A stretch of 64,000 nt of DNA, taken from NCBI RefSeq assembly GCF_003933735.1, contig NZ_RSED01000002.1, positions 186,001 to 250,000 on the forward strand. The letters are read 5' to 3'. Of the stretch, positions 41,231 to 50,028 are shown in pieces; within the stretch, counting starts at the first letter, position 1; every line of letters starts with the position of its first letter. Source of the stretch: Aquabacterium soli (GTDB taxonomy: Bacteria; Pseudomonadota; Gammaproteobacteria; Burkholderiales; Burkholderiaceae_C). The notes beneath the pieces are model-generated. The model worked only from the letters and a program-made list of their open reading frames with translations. It ran no database searches and was not told the DNA's origin. Position numbers and translations under genes: made by a program.

Positions 41231-41707
41231 TCAGCGGGCGATGGTGTTTTCTCGTCGGACCTTGGCTTGCAGCTGCAAGATGCCGTAGAGCAAGGCCTCG
41301 GCCGTGGGCGGACAGCCCGGCACGTACACATCGACCGGGACGATGCGGTCGCAGCCACGCACGACCGAATAGCTGTAGTGGTAGTAGCCGCCGCCGTTGG
41401 CGCACGAGCCCATGGACAGCACCCAGCGGGGCTCTGCCATCTGGTCGTACACCTTGCGAAGGGCCGGCGCCATCTTGTTGCACAGGGTGCCGGCCACGAT
41501 CATCAGGTCGGACTGGCGGGGGCTGGGACGGAACAACATGCCGAAACGGTCAATGTCGTAGCGGGCGGCACCCGCGTGCATCATCTCGACCGCGCAACAT
41601 GCCAGACCGAAGGTCATGGGCCACATCGAACCGGTCTTGGACCAGTTGATGAGCGTGTCGGCCGTGGTGGTGATGAAGCCTTCCTTGAAGACGCCTTCGA
41701 TACCCAT
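41231..41707 (-). CDS. nuoB: NADH-quinone oxidoreductase subunit B
   Basis: A 158-residue subunit carrying cluster N2, the last iron-sulfur cluster before quinone. The ligands Cys37 and Cys38 (tandem), Cys102 and Cys132 are present. The start at 41707 ([10 protein letters not shown]) was chosen over 41743 because the family begins here and AAGG lies nine bases upstream; the 12 extra residues of the longer frame have no family match. Confidence 0.96.
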   Translation of the reverse strand: MGIEGVFKEGFITTTADTLINWSKTGSMWPMTFGLACCAVEMMHAGAARYDIDRFGMLFRPSPRQSDLMIVAGTLCNKMAPALRKVYDQMAEPRWVLSMGSCANGGGYYHYSYSVVRGCDRIVPVDVYVPGCPPTAEALLYGILQLQAKVRRENTIAR

Positions 41708-41761
41708 GATGAAGCTACCTTGAATGCTGATGCTCGACGACAACGGTTCCTGAACGGGAGA

Positions 41762-42124
41762 TCACTCCCAATCCAGGGCGCCCTTCTTCCATTCGTAGAC
41801 GAAGCCCACCACCAGGATGCCCAGGAACAGCATGATGGTCCAGAAGCCCACGGCGCCGATTTCCCGCAGCGCGACGGCCCAGGGGAACAGGAAGGCGATT
41901 TCGAGGTCGAACAGGATGAACAGGATGGCGACGAGGTAGTAACGCACGTCGAACTTCATGCGCGCATCCTCGAAGGCCTCGAAGCCGCACTCGTACGGCG
42001 AATTCTTGGCCGGATCCGGGCGGCGGGGGCCCATCAGGAAACCGAGCAACTGTGGGGCCACACCCACACCCACGCCGACGAGGATGAACAGGATGACAGG
42101 AAGGTATTGCTCAAGGCTGAACAT
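41762..42124 (-). CDS. nuoA: NADH-quinone oxidoreductase subunit A
   Basis: A 120-residue three-helix subunit, first gene of the 14-gene nuo operon. The loop motif [31 protein letters not shown], quoted as YECGFEAF and FDVRYYLVA, is typical and includes the Cys of the quinone-site loop. The 265 bp upstream to the tRNA gene probably contain the nuo promoter; no clear -35/-10 pair could be chosen by eye. Confidence 0.96.
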   Translation of the reverse strand: MFSLEQYLPVILFILVGVGVGVAPQLLGFLMGPRRPDPAKNSPYECGFEAFEDARMKFDVRYYLVAILFILFDLEIAFLFPWAVALREIGAVGFWTIMLFLGILVVGFVYEWKKGALDWE

Positions 42125-42389
42125 GGATCAGATCCCTTTGCTGCTTGATGGTCATCAAACCGGACAACAAAAACCGCACAACAAAAAAGCGCGCTGTGAG
42201 CCTAGCGATCGAACGTGACCGTTCTTGCCAAACCCTCAACGCGCCCGCTTGAGTCTTGCGTACCACCCATCACGACTGCGACAAAACCACTGCCAGACCG
42301 GAAGCGGACACTTGCCTGCCCCTGATCAACCTGGTTCATGCAAAACGGGCTGATCATGTGTGAGGGCACGAAGACTCTGTTGAATTCTC

Positions 42390-42474
42390 TGGTGCCGACG
42401 GCGAGACTCGAACTCGCACAGCTTTCGCCACTACCCCCTCAAGATAGCGTGTCTACCAATTTCACCACGTCGGC
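42390..42474 (-). tRNA. tRNA-Leu (anticodon GAG)
   Basis: On the minus strand the acceptor stem GCCGACG pairs with CGTCGGC, followed by discriminator A and an encoded CCA end. The anticodon arm is CTATC-TTGAGGG-GGTAG, giving anticodon GAG. A long variable arm and the TTCGAGT T-loop agree with a leucine tRNA. It lies between secG and nuoA, its usual site in Burkholderiales. Confidence 0.95.
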
Positions 42475-42617
42475 AAAACCTGCCCGAAGACCGGTTTTAT
42501 CACTGCTTCGGCCTGCGTGAGGTGTTGCTCACCGAAGCCTCTCATTGTAACCCGTTTTCGCGGGTTACCCCAGAGGGCGCTGCCTGATTTGCTCAGGCAT
42601 TGCCCTCCGGTTCACGA

Positions 42618-42971
42618 TCATTTGCTAGGGATCAGTGCCGCGCCCGAGGCCGGGATCGCCGGCGCCGAAGGCACCACCGCAGCCGAAGCCGGTGCGCTGG
42701 CCGCCTGATCGAGCACGCTGCCTTGCGGTGCGACCATGCCGCCCTTGCTGCCCACATACGCCAGCGCCAGGGTGCTCACGAAGAACACCGTGGCCGCCAC
42801 AGCCGTGGAGCGCGACAGGAAGTTGGCGCTGCCGGTGGCCCCGAACAGGCTGCCGGAGGCGCCACTGCCGAAGGAAGCACCCATGTCGGCACCCTTGCCG
42901 TGCTGCACCAGCACCAGCACGATCATGGTGAACGCGGACGCGATCTGCACCAGGATAAGTAACATCTGCAT
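42618..42971 (-). CDS. secG: Protein-export membrane protein SecG
   Basis: A 117-residue two-helix subunit of the SecYEG translocon. The family loop [30 protein letters not shown], quoted as [11 protein letters not shown] and [13 protein letters not shown], is typical. The C-terminal 35 residues are an Ala/Pro/Ser-rich tail, variable in the family. Lies 36 bp behind tpiA and ahead of tRNA-Leu. Confidence 0.95.
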   Translation of the reverse strand: MQMLLILVQIASAFTMIVLVLVQHGKGADMGASFGSGASGSLFGATGSANFLSRSTAVAATVFFVSTLALAYVGSKGGMVAPQGSVLDQAASAPASAAVVPSAPAIPASGAALIPSK

Positions 42972-43007
42972 GAAAGAAAACTCCTCAACCTTCGAGACAC
43001 GCGGGCG

Positions 43008-43763
43008 TCAGGCGGCCCGCGCGATGGCCGCGAAATCCGCAGCCTTGAGAGATGCGCCGCCGATCAGGCCACCGTCGATGTCCGATTGGGCGAACAATTC
43101 AGCGGCGTTGTCGGGCTTGACGCTGCCGCCATACAACAGGGGCACGCGGGCGGCATCGGCCTGGGCAGCCGTCAGGCGCGCACGCAGGAACGCGTGCACG
43201 GCCTGAGCCTGCTCGGGCGAAGCGGTCTTGCCGGTGCCGATGGCCCAGACGGGCTCATAGGCCACCACCACCCGGGCCAGATCGGCACCCAGGGTGTCGA
43301 TCACGGCCTGGAGCTGACGCCCCACGACAGCCTCGGTCTCGCCGGACTCGCGCTCGGCCAGGGTTTCGCCCACACAGACGATGGGCACCAGGCCGTGTGA
43401 CAGGGCCGCCTTGGCCTTGTCGGCCACGAGCTGGTCGCTCTCGCCGTGGTAGCTGCGGCGCTCGGAGTGGCCGACGATGGCGTAGCGAGCACCCAGCTCG
43501 CGCACCATGGCGGCAGACACCTCACCCGTGAAGGCGCCCTGCCCCTGCGCGGACACATCCTGCGAGCCGACCGCGATGGCGCTGCCCTGCAGGGCCGACA
43601 CCACTTCAGCCAGGTAGACGAACGGCGGGCAGACCGCCACGTCGGCGCGGGGCGCCGATGCAGACAGGTCGGCCGCCAGCAGCCCCTGCAGCAGCTCGGC
43701 GTTGGCCGAACGGCTGCCCTGCAGCTTCCAGTTGCCGACGACCAGTTTCTTGGCGCCCGACAT
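43008..43763 (-). CDS. tpiA: Triosephosphate isomerase
   Basis: A 251-residue TIM-barrel enzyme interconverting dihydroxyacetone phosphate and glyceraldehyde 3-phosphate. Catalytic residues are visible: Lys13 in VGNWKLQ, His in AIVGHSERR and Glu in AYEPVWAIGTG. The ATG at 43763 overlaps the pnp stop (TGATG) by one base; a GTG one codon earlier is possible. Confidence 0.97.
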   Translation of the reverse strand: MSGAKKLVVGNWKLQGSRSANAELLQGLLAADLSASAPRADVAVCPPFVYLAEVVSALQGSAIAVGSQDVSAQGQGAFTGEVSAAMVRELGARYAIVGHSERRSYHGESDQLVADKAKAALSHGLVPIVCVGETLAERESGETEAVVGRQLQAVIDTLGADLARVVVAYEPVWAIGTGKTASPEQAQAVHAFLRARLTAAQADAARVPLLYGGSVKPDNAAELFAQSDIDGGLIGGASLKAADFAAIARAA

Positions 43764-46054
43764 CACTGTTGCTGCTGCTGTTGTTGGTCGCCCGCATCGC
43801 CACCCTGGTCGGCAGCTTGCTGCTCGGCACGGGGCGCACGGTCACGGCGCTCACCACGGTCACCGCCGCGATCGCCGCGGTCGCCACGGCCACCGCGGTC
43901 GCCACGGTCACCGCGATCAGGACGGTCGCCGCGCTCGAAGCGGGGCTCGGGCAGGCCTTCGGGACGCTCGGTCAGCGCCTTCATGGACAGCTTGATGCGG
44001 CCCTTCTCGTCGGTCTCGAGGACCTTGACCTTGACGACCTGGCCTTCTTGCAGGTAGTCGGAGACCTTCTCGACGCGCTCGTGGGCGATCTGGCTGATGT
44101 GCAGCAGGCCATCCTTGCCGGGCAGCAGGTTCACCAGGGCACCGAAGTCGAACAGCTTGGTGACCGCGCCTTCGTAGATGGCACCGATCTCGACCTCGGC
44201 CGTGATCTCGCTGATGCGCTTGATGGCGATGTCGGCCTTGGCAGCATCGGTGGAGGCGATGGTGACGGTGCCGTCTTCGCCGATGTTGATCTGGCAGCCG
44301 GTCTCTTCGGTCAGGCCACGGATGGTGGCGCCGCCCTTGCCGATCACGTCACGGATCTTCTCGGGGTTGATCTTGATGGTGTACAGGCGCGGAGCGAACT
44401 CGGACACCTCGGTGTTGGCCGTGCCCATGGCTTCGACCATCTTGCCCAGGATGTGCAGGCGGGCTTCCTTGGCTTGCGCCAGCGCCACCTGCATGATTTC
44501 CTTGGTGATGCCCTGGATCTTGATGTCCATCTGCAGGGCGGTGATGCCGCCGGTGGTGCCGGCCACCTTGAAGTCCATGTCGCCCAGGTGATCTTCATCG
44601 CCCAGGATGTCGGTCAGCACGGCGAACTTGTTGCCGTCCTTGATCAGGCCCATGGCGATGCCGGCCACGTGCGCCTTCATGGGCACGCCGGCGTCCATCA
44701 GCGCCAGACAGCCGCCGCAGACCGAAGCCATCGACGACGAACCGTTGGATTCGGTGATCTCGGAGACCACGCGCACGGTGTAGGCGAACTCGTCCTTCGG
44801 GGGCAGCAGAGGCACCAGCGAGCGCTTGGCCAGGCGGCCGTGGCCGATCTCGCGGCGCTTGGGGGTGCCCACGCGACCCGTTTCGCCAGTGGCGAACGGA
44901 GGCATGTTGTAGTGGAACAGGAAGGTGTCGCGGTAGTCGCCGGTCAGGGCGTCGATGCGCTGCGAGTCTTGCTCGGTGCCCAGCGTGGCGACGACCAGGG
45001 CCTGGGTTTCACCACGGGTGAACAGGGCCGAGCCGTGCACGCGCGGCAGCACGCCGGTGCGGATCTCGATGGGGCGCACGGTGCGGGTGTCGCGGCCGTC
45101 GATGCGGGGCTCGCCGGCCAGGATCTGGCTGCGAACGATCTTGGCTTCGATGTCGAACAGCAGGCCTTCGACCTTGACGCCGTCGAACACGATGCCTTCG
45201 GCCGTCAGGGCGGCCTTGACTTCAGCGTAGGCGGCGCGGGTGGCTTGCGTGCGGGCCTGCTTGGAGCGGATCTGGTAGGCGGCGCGCAGCTTTTCTTCGG
45301 CCAGGGCATTGACCTTGCCGATGAAGTCTTCGTCCTTGGCGGGGGCTTCCCACTGCCATTCGGGCTTGCCGGCGTCGCGCACCAGTTCATGGATGGCGGC
45401 GATGGCGATCTTGCCCTGGTCGTGGCCGTAGACCACACCACCCAGCATCACGTCTTCCGACAGCTGGTCGGCTTCGGATTCGACCATCAGCACGGCGGTT
45501 TCGGTGCCGGCGACGATCAGGTCCATCTTGGACTCGGCGATCTGGGCCGGGCCCGGGTTCAGCACGTACTCGCCATTGATGTAGCCCACGCGGGCGGCAC
45601 CGATGGGGCCGTTGAAGGGGATGCCGGAGATCGACAGCGCAGCGCTGGAGGCGATCATGGCGGCGATGTCGGACGAGACCTCGGGGTTCAGCGACACCAC
45701 ATGGATGACCAGCTGCACTTCGTTGAAGAAGCCTTCAGGGAACAGCGGGCGGATGGGGCGGTCGATCAGGCGCGAGGTGAGTGTCTCGTGCTCGCTGGGC
45801 TTGGCTTCGCGCTTGAAGAAGCTGCCGGGGATCTTGCCGGCGGCGTAGGTTTTCTCGATGTAGTCGACGGTCAGGGGGAAGAAATCCTGGCCGGGCTTGG
45901 CGTTCTTGGCGGCCACCACGGTGGCCAGCACGACGGTGCCTTCGATGTCAACGACGACGGCGCCGGAGGCTTGACGGGCGATTTCGCCCGTTTCCATCAC
46001 GACGGTGCGATCGCCCCATTGGAAGGATTTGGTGACTTTGTTGAACAAGCTCAT
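43763..46054 (-). CDS. pnp: Polyribonucleotide nucleotidyltransferase (PNPase)
   Basis: A 763-residue phosphorolytic 3'-5' exoribonuclease: two RNase PH domains around an alpha-helical linker (about 1-550), a KH domain (about 555-615, with [20 protein letters not shown]), and an S1 domain (about 620-695). After S1 comes an unusual tail of about 60 residues built from repeated R-G-D and R-G-G units and ending in a run of seven Gln. Acts in mRNA and sRNA turnover. Located 3' of rpsO, as in most bacteria, and coupled to tpiA. Confidence 0.96.
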   Translation of the reverse strand: MSLFNKVTKSFQWGDRTVVMETGEIARQASGAVVVDIEGTVVLATVVAAKNAKPGQDFFPLTVDYIEKTYAAGKIPGSFFKREAKPSEHETLTSRLIDRPIRPLFPEGFFNEVQLVIHVVSLNPEVSSDIAAMIASSAALSISGIPFNGPIGAARVGYINGEYVLNPGPAQIAESKMDLIVAGTETAVLMVESEADQLSEDVMLGGVVYGHDQGKIAIAAIHELVRDAGKPEWQWEAPAKDEDFIGKVNALAEEKLRAAYQIRSKQARTQATRAAYAEVKAALTAEGIVFDGVKVEGLLFDIEAKIVRSQILAGEPRIDGRDTRTVRPIEIRTGVLPRVHGSALFTRGETQALVVATLGTEQDSQRIDALTGDYRDTFLFHYNMPPFATGETGRVGTPKRREIGHGRLAKRSLVPLLPPKDEFAYTVRVVSEITESNGSSSMASVCGGCLALMDAGVPMKAHVAGIAMGLIKDGNKFAVLTDILGDEDHLGDMDFKVAGTTGGITALQMDIKIQGITKEIMQVALAQAKEARLHILGKMVEAMGTANTEVSEFAPRLYTIKINPEKIRDVIGKGGATIRGLTEETGCQINIGEDGTVTIASTDAAKADIAIKRISEITAEVEIGAIYEGAVTKLFDFGALVNLLPGKDGLLHISQIAHERVEKVSDYLQEGQVVKVKVLETDEKGRIKLSMKALTERPEGLPEPRFERGDRPDRGDRGDRGGRGDRGDRGGDRGERRDRAPRAEQQAADQGGDAGDQQQQQQQ

Positions 46055-46194
46055 GGAAGTGTTCTCCGTGTGGTGAGGTGCCGTTCACTCTGTCGCGATG
46101 CCATTCCAGCAGGGCCTTGGCCGGCCTTGAAAGCCGAGAGCCTGTTGGAATGACACAGCGATCGCTCGAATCGAGTGGCTGGCGTTGAAAAACA

Positions 46195-46233
46195 AAAAGC
46201 CTGTGCTGGGTCGAAACCAGACAGGCTTTTTGT
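46195..46233 (-). terminator. Intrinsic terminator after rpsO
   Basis: A long, nearly perfect hairpin (AAAAAGCCTGTCTGG on the minus strand, seven-base loop, CCAGCACAGGCTTTTTG) with T-runs on either strand, 14 bases after the rpsO stop codon. Readthrough would be needed for rpsO-pnp co-transcription. Confidence 0.85.
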
Positions 46234-46246
46234 CGTCATGCGGTGC

Positions 46247-46516
46247 TTACTTGCGCAGGCCCAGCTTCTGGATCAGGGCCACGTAGCGGCTGGCGTCCTT
46301 GGACTTGAGGTAGTCGAGCAGCTTGCGGCGACGGCTGACCATGCGCAGCAGACCGCGACGACCGTGGTGGTCCTTCTTGTGGGTCTTGAAGTGCGGGGTC
46401 AGTTCGTTGATGCGAGCGGTCAGCAGGGCCACTTGCACTTCGGGGGAGCCGGTGTCGTTGGCGGCACGGGCGTTCGACTTGACGATCTCGGCCTTGTTGA
46501 GGTCGGCGACGGACAT
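46247..46516 (-). CDS. rpsO: 30S ribosomal protein S15
   Basis: The 89-residue product has the exact S15 length and signature ([50 protein letters not shown], quoted in parts). Binds 16S rRNA in the small-subunit platform. The start at 46516 was chosen over the longer frame to 46648. A leader of roughly 145 nt precedes it, where S15 autoregulation would be expected. Confidence 0.98.
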   Translation of the reverse strand: MSVADLNKAEIVKSNARAANDTGSPEVQVALLTARINELTPHFKTHKKDHHGRRGLLRMVSRRRKLLDYLKSKDASRYVALIQKLGLRK

Positions 46517-46668
46517 GGTGTGTTTCCTAACAGCATGTGCAGAGCCTTGGCAGTTGGGCTTGGGGTCATCCAAGCAACTGCTTCGGTTTCCGCGTTGAAC
46601 TTGCGGCGCCAGGTGAAACCGACCCGGGCCGTGCGAAATGCCGCACATTGCGGTACGGCAAGCTCACC

Positions 46669-46677
46669 AGTATAGCA
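46669..46677 (-). promoter_or_regulatory. rpsO: Extended -10 promoter of rpsO
   Basis: On the minus strand TGC-TATACT forms an extended -10 element. No strong -35 lies 17 bp upstream. Start would be near 46662, leaving a leader of about 145 nt before rpsO; the leader contains a CGGTACGGC/GCCGCACATTGCGG-type inverted segment around 46632-46660. Confidence 0.5.
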
Positions 46678-46721
46678 GAAACTTCCCTGACTGCACCCGC
46701 CGCAACCTGCGGCTGCAACAC

Positions 46722-47906
46722 CTACCGGCGGTGGTCCTGGGGGTATCTCGCGGATGGAAGCCTCGCCAAGCAACGGTACAGATCCGCGAGACTGCGGGCA
46801 CCCGACTTCTGAACCACAGCCTTGATGTGGGTGCGCAGCGTGTTGACGCTCAAGCCCAGTTCATGCGCGCACTCCTCTGCGGTCAATCCCCGAGCCAGCA
46901 GGCGCGCGACCCGACCTTCGCCCGCGGTCAATCCGAAAAGGTCCATGAGCTGATAGGCATTCGGAGAGCGCTCATCGGATTGGCAGGACAGGAGACAGAT
47001 GACGTGGGCGCAGGAGGAGAACCAGGAGCCCGCCTTTGTCGCAGGCCTGGCAACCGGCGCGCGCACCAGCATGACGGCGCATGAACCCTGGTCATCGTCA
47101 GCCTTCGAGCGCAAGCCGAAGAGCCGAAGGCTCGACGCCACCTCTGCATGCACCACCTGATCGAACGCGGCTCTCAAGCCACGCGATTCCACCGCGGAGG
47201 CTGCCAAGAGAAGGCCCTCCTTCTGCAGCACGTAGCGACCATTGCGCAACATGGCCTCGCCCCGGGCATTCATGGACACGATCCTGCCAAAGGAATCCAG
47301 GGCGATCAGACCATGGTCCACGGTGTTCACGCATCTGGCAGACAAGGCATGGTGCATGTCCCTCTCGACCATGCGCCAGTACAGCAGCAAAGCGCGTCTC
47401 AGGTGTCCTATGACCTGATCCAGCCGCGACAGATCGGCTGGCGAGAACGGCGGCCGATCGTGCACCCGTTCGATCGCAAGGTCGAAACACAGCAAATCAT
47501 CCCGGTAAAGCCGGGCGCCCGCTGACCATCGGACCCTTTTGATGCCCATCAGGTAATCCTGATAGAACTCGCTGCGCGACACGAAGTCGGACTCCAGAAA
47601 CTGATGATCCGCGACCGCGCTTCTCGCCAACGGGCGCTCGAGCAGCGACATCCTGGGATCCATGGCGCGGTAGGTGCCGAAATAGAGGTGGTCATGGCCG
47701 AGCAGCGCGTCCGCGTCATAGATCGGGGAGACATCCAGGTGGAACAGCGCACTGCCATCCTGTACATCCCATCCCAGGACATGGCAAAGATCGGCTCCGC
47801 CCACCCAGCGCGACAGCCTACTCAGCGCCTCGGCCCAGAAAGATGGCTGCAATGCCGCCTCGTACAGCGACGCCATGAGATCGTCGAACTCGCGCGCTGA
47901 TTGCAT
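46722..47906 (-). CDS. LuxR-type helix-turn-helix transcriptional regulator
   Basis: A 394-residue regulator. The C-terminal 65 residues form a LuxR-type DNA-binding domain (LTAGEGRVARLLARGLTAEECAHELGLSVNTLRTHIKAV, quoted as GEGRVARLLARGLT and SVNTLRTHIKAV). The N-terminal 320 residues resemble PAS-like sensor regions of similar Burkholderiales regulators but show no autoinducer-domain signature. Signal and targets are unknown. It stands alone between rpsO and tsaD on the same strand. Confidence 0.88.
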   Translation of the reverse strand: MQSAREFDDLMASLYEAALQPSFWAEALSRLSRWVGGADLCHVLGWDVQDGSALFHLDVSPIYDADALLGHDHLYFGTYRAMDPRMSLLERPLARSAVADHQFLESDFVSRSEFYQDYLMGIKRVRWSAGARLYRDDLLCFDLAIERVHDRPPFSPADLSRLDQVIGHLRRALLLYWRMVERDMHHALSARCVNTVDHGLIALDSFGRIVSMNARGEAMLRNGRYVLQKEGLLLAASAVESRGLRAAFDQVVHAEVASSLRLFGLRSKADDDQGSCAVMLVRAPVARPATKAGSWFSSCAHVICLLSCQSDERSPNAYQLMDLFGLTAGEGRVARLLARGLTAEECAHELGLSVNTLRTHIKAVVQKSGARSLADLYRCLARLPSARYPQDHRR

Positions 47907-47988
47907 CGCACCCCCATATGTCCGTTTTTCTTGGGGTCATGATCCAACGGGGAAGAACGCAAGTCAATTGCCAGCTGTGGCTGCTATC

Positions 47989-49098
47989 TCAAGCCGCCGA
48001 CAGATCCCAGCGCGGCTTGACGTCGAACACGGGCTCGCGCGTGGGCTGGGCCAGGCCGGTTTGCAGCCGCATGGCCGCGGCCAGCGCGATCATGGCGCCG
48101 TTGTCCGTGCACAAATGCATTTCCGGGTAGTGCACGCGCACGCCCCGCCGGGCGCAGGCCTGATCGAGCTGCTCACGCAGCAGGCGGTTGGCCCCCACCC
48201 CGCCGGCCACCACCACCCGCTTCAGCCCCGTGGCCTTGAGCGCGGCCAGCGATTTCTTGACCAGCACCTCGACGATGGCCGCCTGGGCTGAGGCTGCCAG
48301 ATCGGCCAGCAGGGGGCGGGTTTCGGCTGCGGCCAGCGCAGCGGTGTCGTCCAGCAGGTTCTGGCGCACCAGATGCGTGCGCACGGCCGTCTTCAAGCCT
48401 GCGAAAGAGAAATCCAGGTTGCCGCTGTGCAGCATGGGCCGGGGCAGCTCGAACGCATCGGCGCGGCCTTCAGTGGCCAGCTTGGACAGGTGCGGGCCGC
48501 CCGGGTAAGGCAGGCCCATCAATTTGGCTGACTTGTCGAAGGCTTCGCCTGCAGCGTCATCCACCGTCTCGCCCAGCATTTCGTAGCAGCCGACACCGTC
48601 CACGCGCATCAGCTGGGTGTGCCCACCCGACACCAGCAGCGCCACGAAAGGAAACTCCGGCGGATCCGCCGACAGGAAAGGCGACAGCAGATGCCCCTCC
48701 AGGTGATGCACGCCCAGCAGGGGCTTGTCCAGCGCCACGCCCAGGGCGCAGGCCACGCCCGCCCCCACCAGCAGCGCCCCCGCCAGGCCAGGGCCCCGGG
48801 TGTACGCGATCAGGTCGACATCGGGCAGCGCACGCCCGGCCTCGGCCAGCACCTGGCGGGCCAGCGGCACCACGCGGCGGATGTGGTCGCGCGAGGCCAG
48901 TTCAGGCACCACGCCGCCATAGGCCTGGTGCATGTCGATCTGGCTGTGCAGGGCATGGGACAGCAGGCGGGCCGGGCCCTGGGCGGGCAGCGCCACCAAC
49001 GCCACGCCGGTTTCATCGCAGGATGATTCGATGCCCAGAACGAGGCGCTCGGCCAGGGGGGCCGCAGGCTCGCCTGGAATGTGGGTAACAACTGACAT
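47989..49098 (-). CDS. tsaD: tRNA N6-adenosine threonylcarbamoyltransferase subunit TsaD
   Basis: A 369-residue Kae1/TsaD protein of the ASKHA fold needed for t6A37 in ANN-decoding tRNAs. Motifs include [14 protein letters not shown] at the N-terminus, the metal histidines in [25 protein letters not shown] and [13 protein letters not shown]. The start at 49098 is chosen because family members begin about eight residues before [10 protein letters not shown] and the upstream frame lies over the divergent nasT gene. Confidence 0.97.
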   Translation of the reverse strand: MSVVTHIPGEPAAPLAERLVLGIESSCDETGVALVALPAQGPARLLSHALHSQIDMHQAYGGVVPELASRDHIRRVVPLARQVLAEAGRALPDVDLIAYTRGPGLAGALLVGAGVACALGVALDKPLLGVHHLEGHLLSPFLSADPPEFPFVALLVSGGHTQLMRVDGVGCYEMLGETVDDAAGEAFDKSAKLMGLPYPGGPHLSKLATEGRADAFELPRPMLHSGNLDFSFAGLKTAVRTHLVRQNLLDDTAALAAAETRPLLADLAASAQAAIVEVLVKKSLAALKATGLKRVVVAGGVGANRLLREQLDQACARRGVRVHYPEMHLCTDNGAMIALAAAMRLQTGLAQPTREPVFDVKPRWDLSAA

Positions 49099-49153
49099 CC
49101 CGCCAGTGTAGGCGGATGCCACGCCGGGCGTACTTGTTGCATGATGCCGCCCC

Positions 49154-49783
49154 ATGAGCAATGCGCAAGACCTGAGGCTGGTGATCGTTCTGCCCGTGCC
49201 CTTGTCCGTCGAGCCCGACGACGAGGAGGTGGCAGAGGTCGAGCGCTCCCGCATTCTGCGCATGGCCCTGCTGGAGGCGGGCTTCAACGTGGTGGCCACC
49301 TTGCCTGGCGATCGCTTCCTGCCCGAACGGATTGCGCAGATCCAGCCCGACATGATCGTGGTGGATGCCGAATCACAGGGGCGCGACATCCTGGAACATG
49401 TGGTGATGGCCACGCGCGAAGAGCGTCGTCCCATCGTGATGTTTTCCGATGACGAGGACACCAGCCATGTGCGCCGCGCCATCGCGGCTGGCGTGTCGGC
49501 CTATGTGGCCTCGGGCGTGCCGTCCGAGCGCATCAAGCCGGTGATCGAGGTGGCCATGGCCCGCTTCGAGCAGGAAGAAAAACTGCGCCGCGAACTGGCC
49601 GATGCCAAGAACCAGCTGGAAGAGCGCAAGGTGGTGGACCGCGCCAAGGGCCTGCTCATGACGCGCCAGGGCCTGAGCGAGCAGGAGGCCTACGCGCGCC
49701 TGCGCAAGGCCGCGATGGACAAGGGCATCAAGCTGTCGGAAGTGGCGCAACGCCTGATCGACGCTGCCGACCTGCTGGGTTGA
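49154..49783 (+). CDS. nasT: NasT-type ANTAR antiterminator response regulator
   Basis: A 209-residue protein with an N-terminal receiver-like domain (1-130, Asp71 in MIVVDAES) and a C-terminal ANTAR RNA-binding three-helix domain (145-206, with [23 protein letters not shown] and SEVAQRLI). NasT proteins bind paired hairpins in leader RNAs of nitrate assimilation genes and prevent termination. The leader beginning 92 bp downstream has such hairpins. In known systems NasS holds NasT inactive without nitrate; no signal-peptide-free NasS gene is in the window. Divergent from tsaD over 55 bp. Confidence 0.92.
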   Translation: MSNAQDLRLVIVLPVPLSVEPDDEEVAEVERSRILRMALLEAGFNVVATLPGDRFLPERIAQIQPDMIVVDAESQGRDILEHVVMATREERRPIVMFSDDEDTSHVRRAIAAGVSAYVASGVPSERIKPVIEVAMARFEQEEKLRRELADAKNQLEERKVVDRAKGLLMTRQGLSEQEAYARLRKAAMDKGIKLSEVAQRLIDAADLLG

Positions 49784-49848
49784 TCTGCCGTGCGCGGGAT
49801 GTGCACAAAGCACTGCACCACATCGGCGCAAAAAGGCGACCTGAAAGC

Positions 49849-49864
49849 TGGCACAGCGATTGCA
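49849..49864 (+). promoter_or_regulatory. Sigma-54 promoter of nrtABC
   Basis: C-TGGCAC-N5-TTGCA matches the -24/-12 consensus of RpoN-dependent promoters exactly. Start is expected near 49875, a few bases before the first leader hairpin. Upstream, TGCAC half-sites at 49802 and 49814 could bind NtrC but do not form its usual palindrome. Suggests activation under nitrogen limitation. Confidence 0.85.
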
Positions 49865-49877
49865 TAAACAAGGACAA

Positions 49878-49931
49878 GCAAAGTCAACGGCGACTTTGCG
49901 TGCTTTGGGACCCAATGCTGGGTTACCAAGC
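49878..49931 (+). promoter_or_regulatory. Two-hairpin ANTAR-target leader RNA
   Basis: Hairpin P1: an 8-bp perfect stem GCAAAGTC/GACTTTGC (49878-49899) with hexaloop AACGGC. Hairpin P2: an ACCC/GGGT upper stem with hexaloop AATGCT (49914-49919), extended by a lower stem GCTT(T)GG/CCAAGC (49902-49931). Both hexaloops carry A at position 1 and G at position 4, the hallmark of ANTAR binding sites, and are two bases apart. A terminator follows, so this is the nitrate-responsive attenuator on which NasT should act. Confidence 0.85.
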
Positions 49932-49939
49932 TTCCCGAC

Positions 49940-49999
49940 AAAGGTGTCATCGATAGGTCAACTGCGCGTGCGCGGCCGGCCTACCGAGACACCTTTTTT
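49940..49999 (+). terminator. Leader attenuator terminator ahead of nrtA
   Basis: AAAGGTGTC (49940-49948) pairs with GACACCTTT (49988-49996) around an inner TAGG/CCTA stem and G+C arm; a six-T run ends at 49999. It lies 29 bases before the nrtA start, directly behind the ANTAR hairpins, and would stop transcription when NasT is not bound. Confidence 0.85.
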
Positions 50000-50028
50000 G
50001 TTTTCGCAAAACAGGAACGCTTGCCATC

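Noticed and set aside
49802-49818. NtrC binding site upstream of the nrtA sigma-54 promoter
   Set aside because: Two TGCAC half-sites are present but in direct, not inverted, orientation and with wrong spacing; suggestive only, so not annotated.
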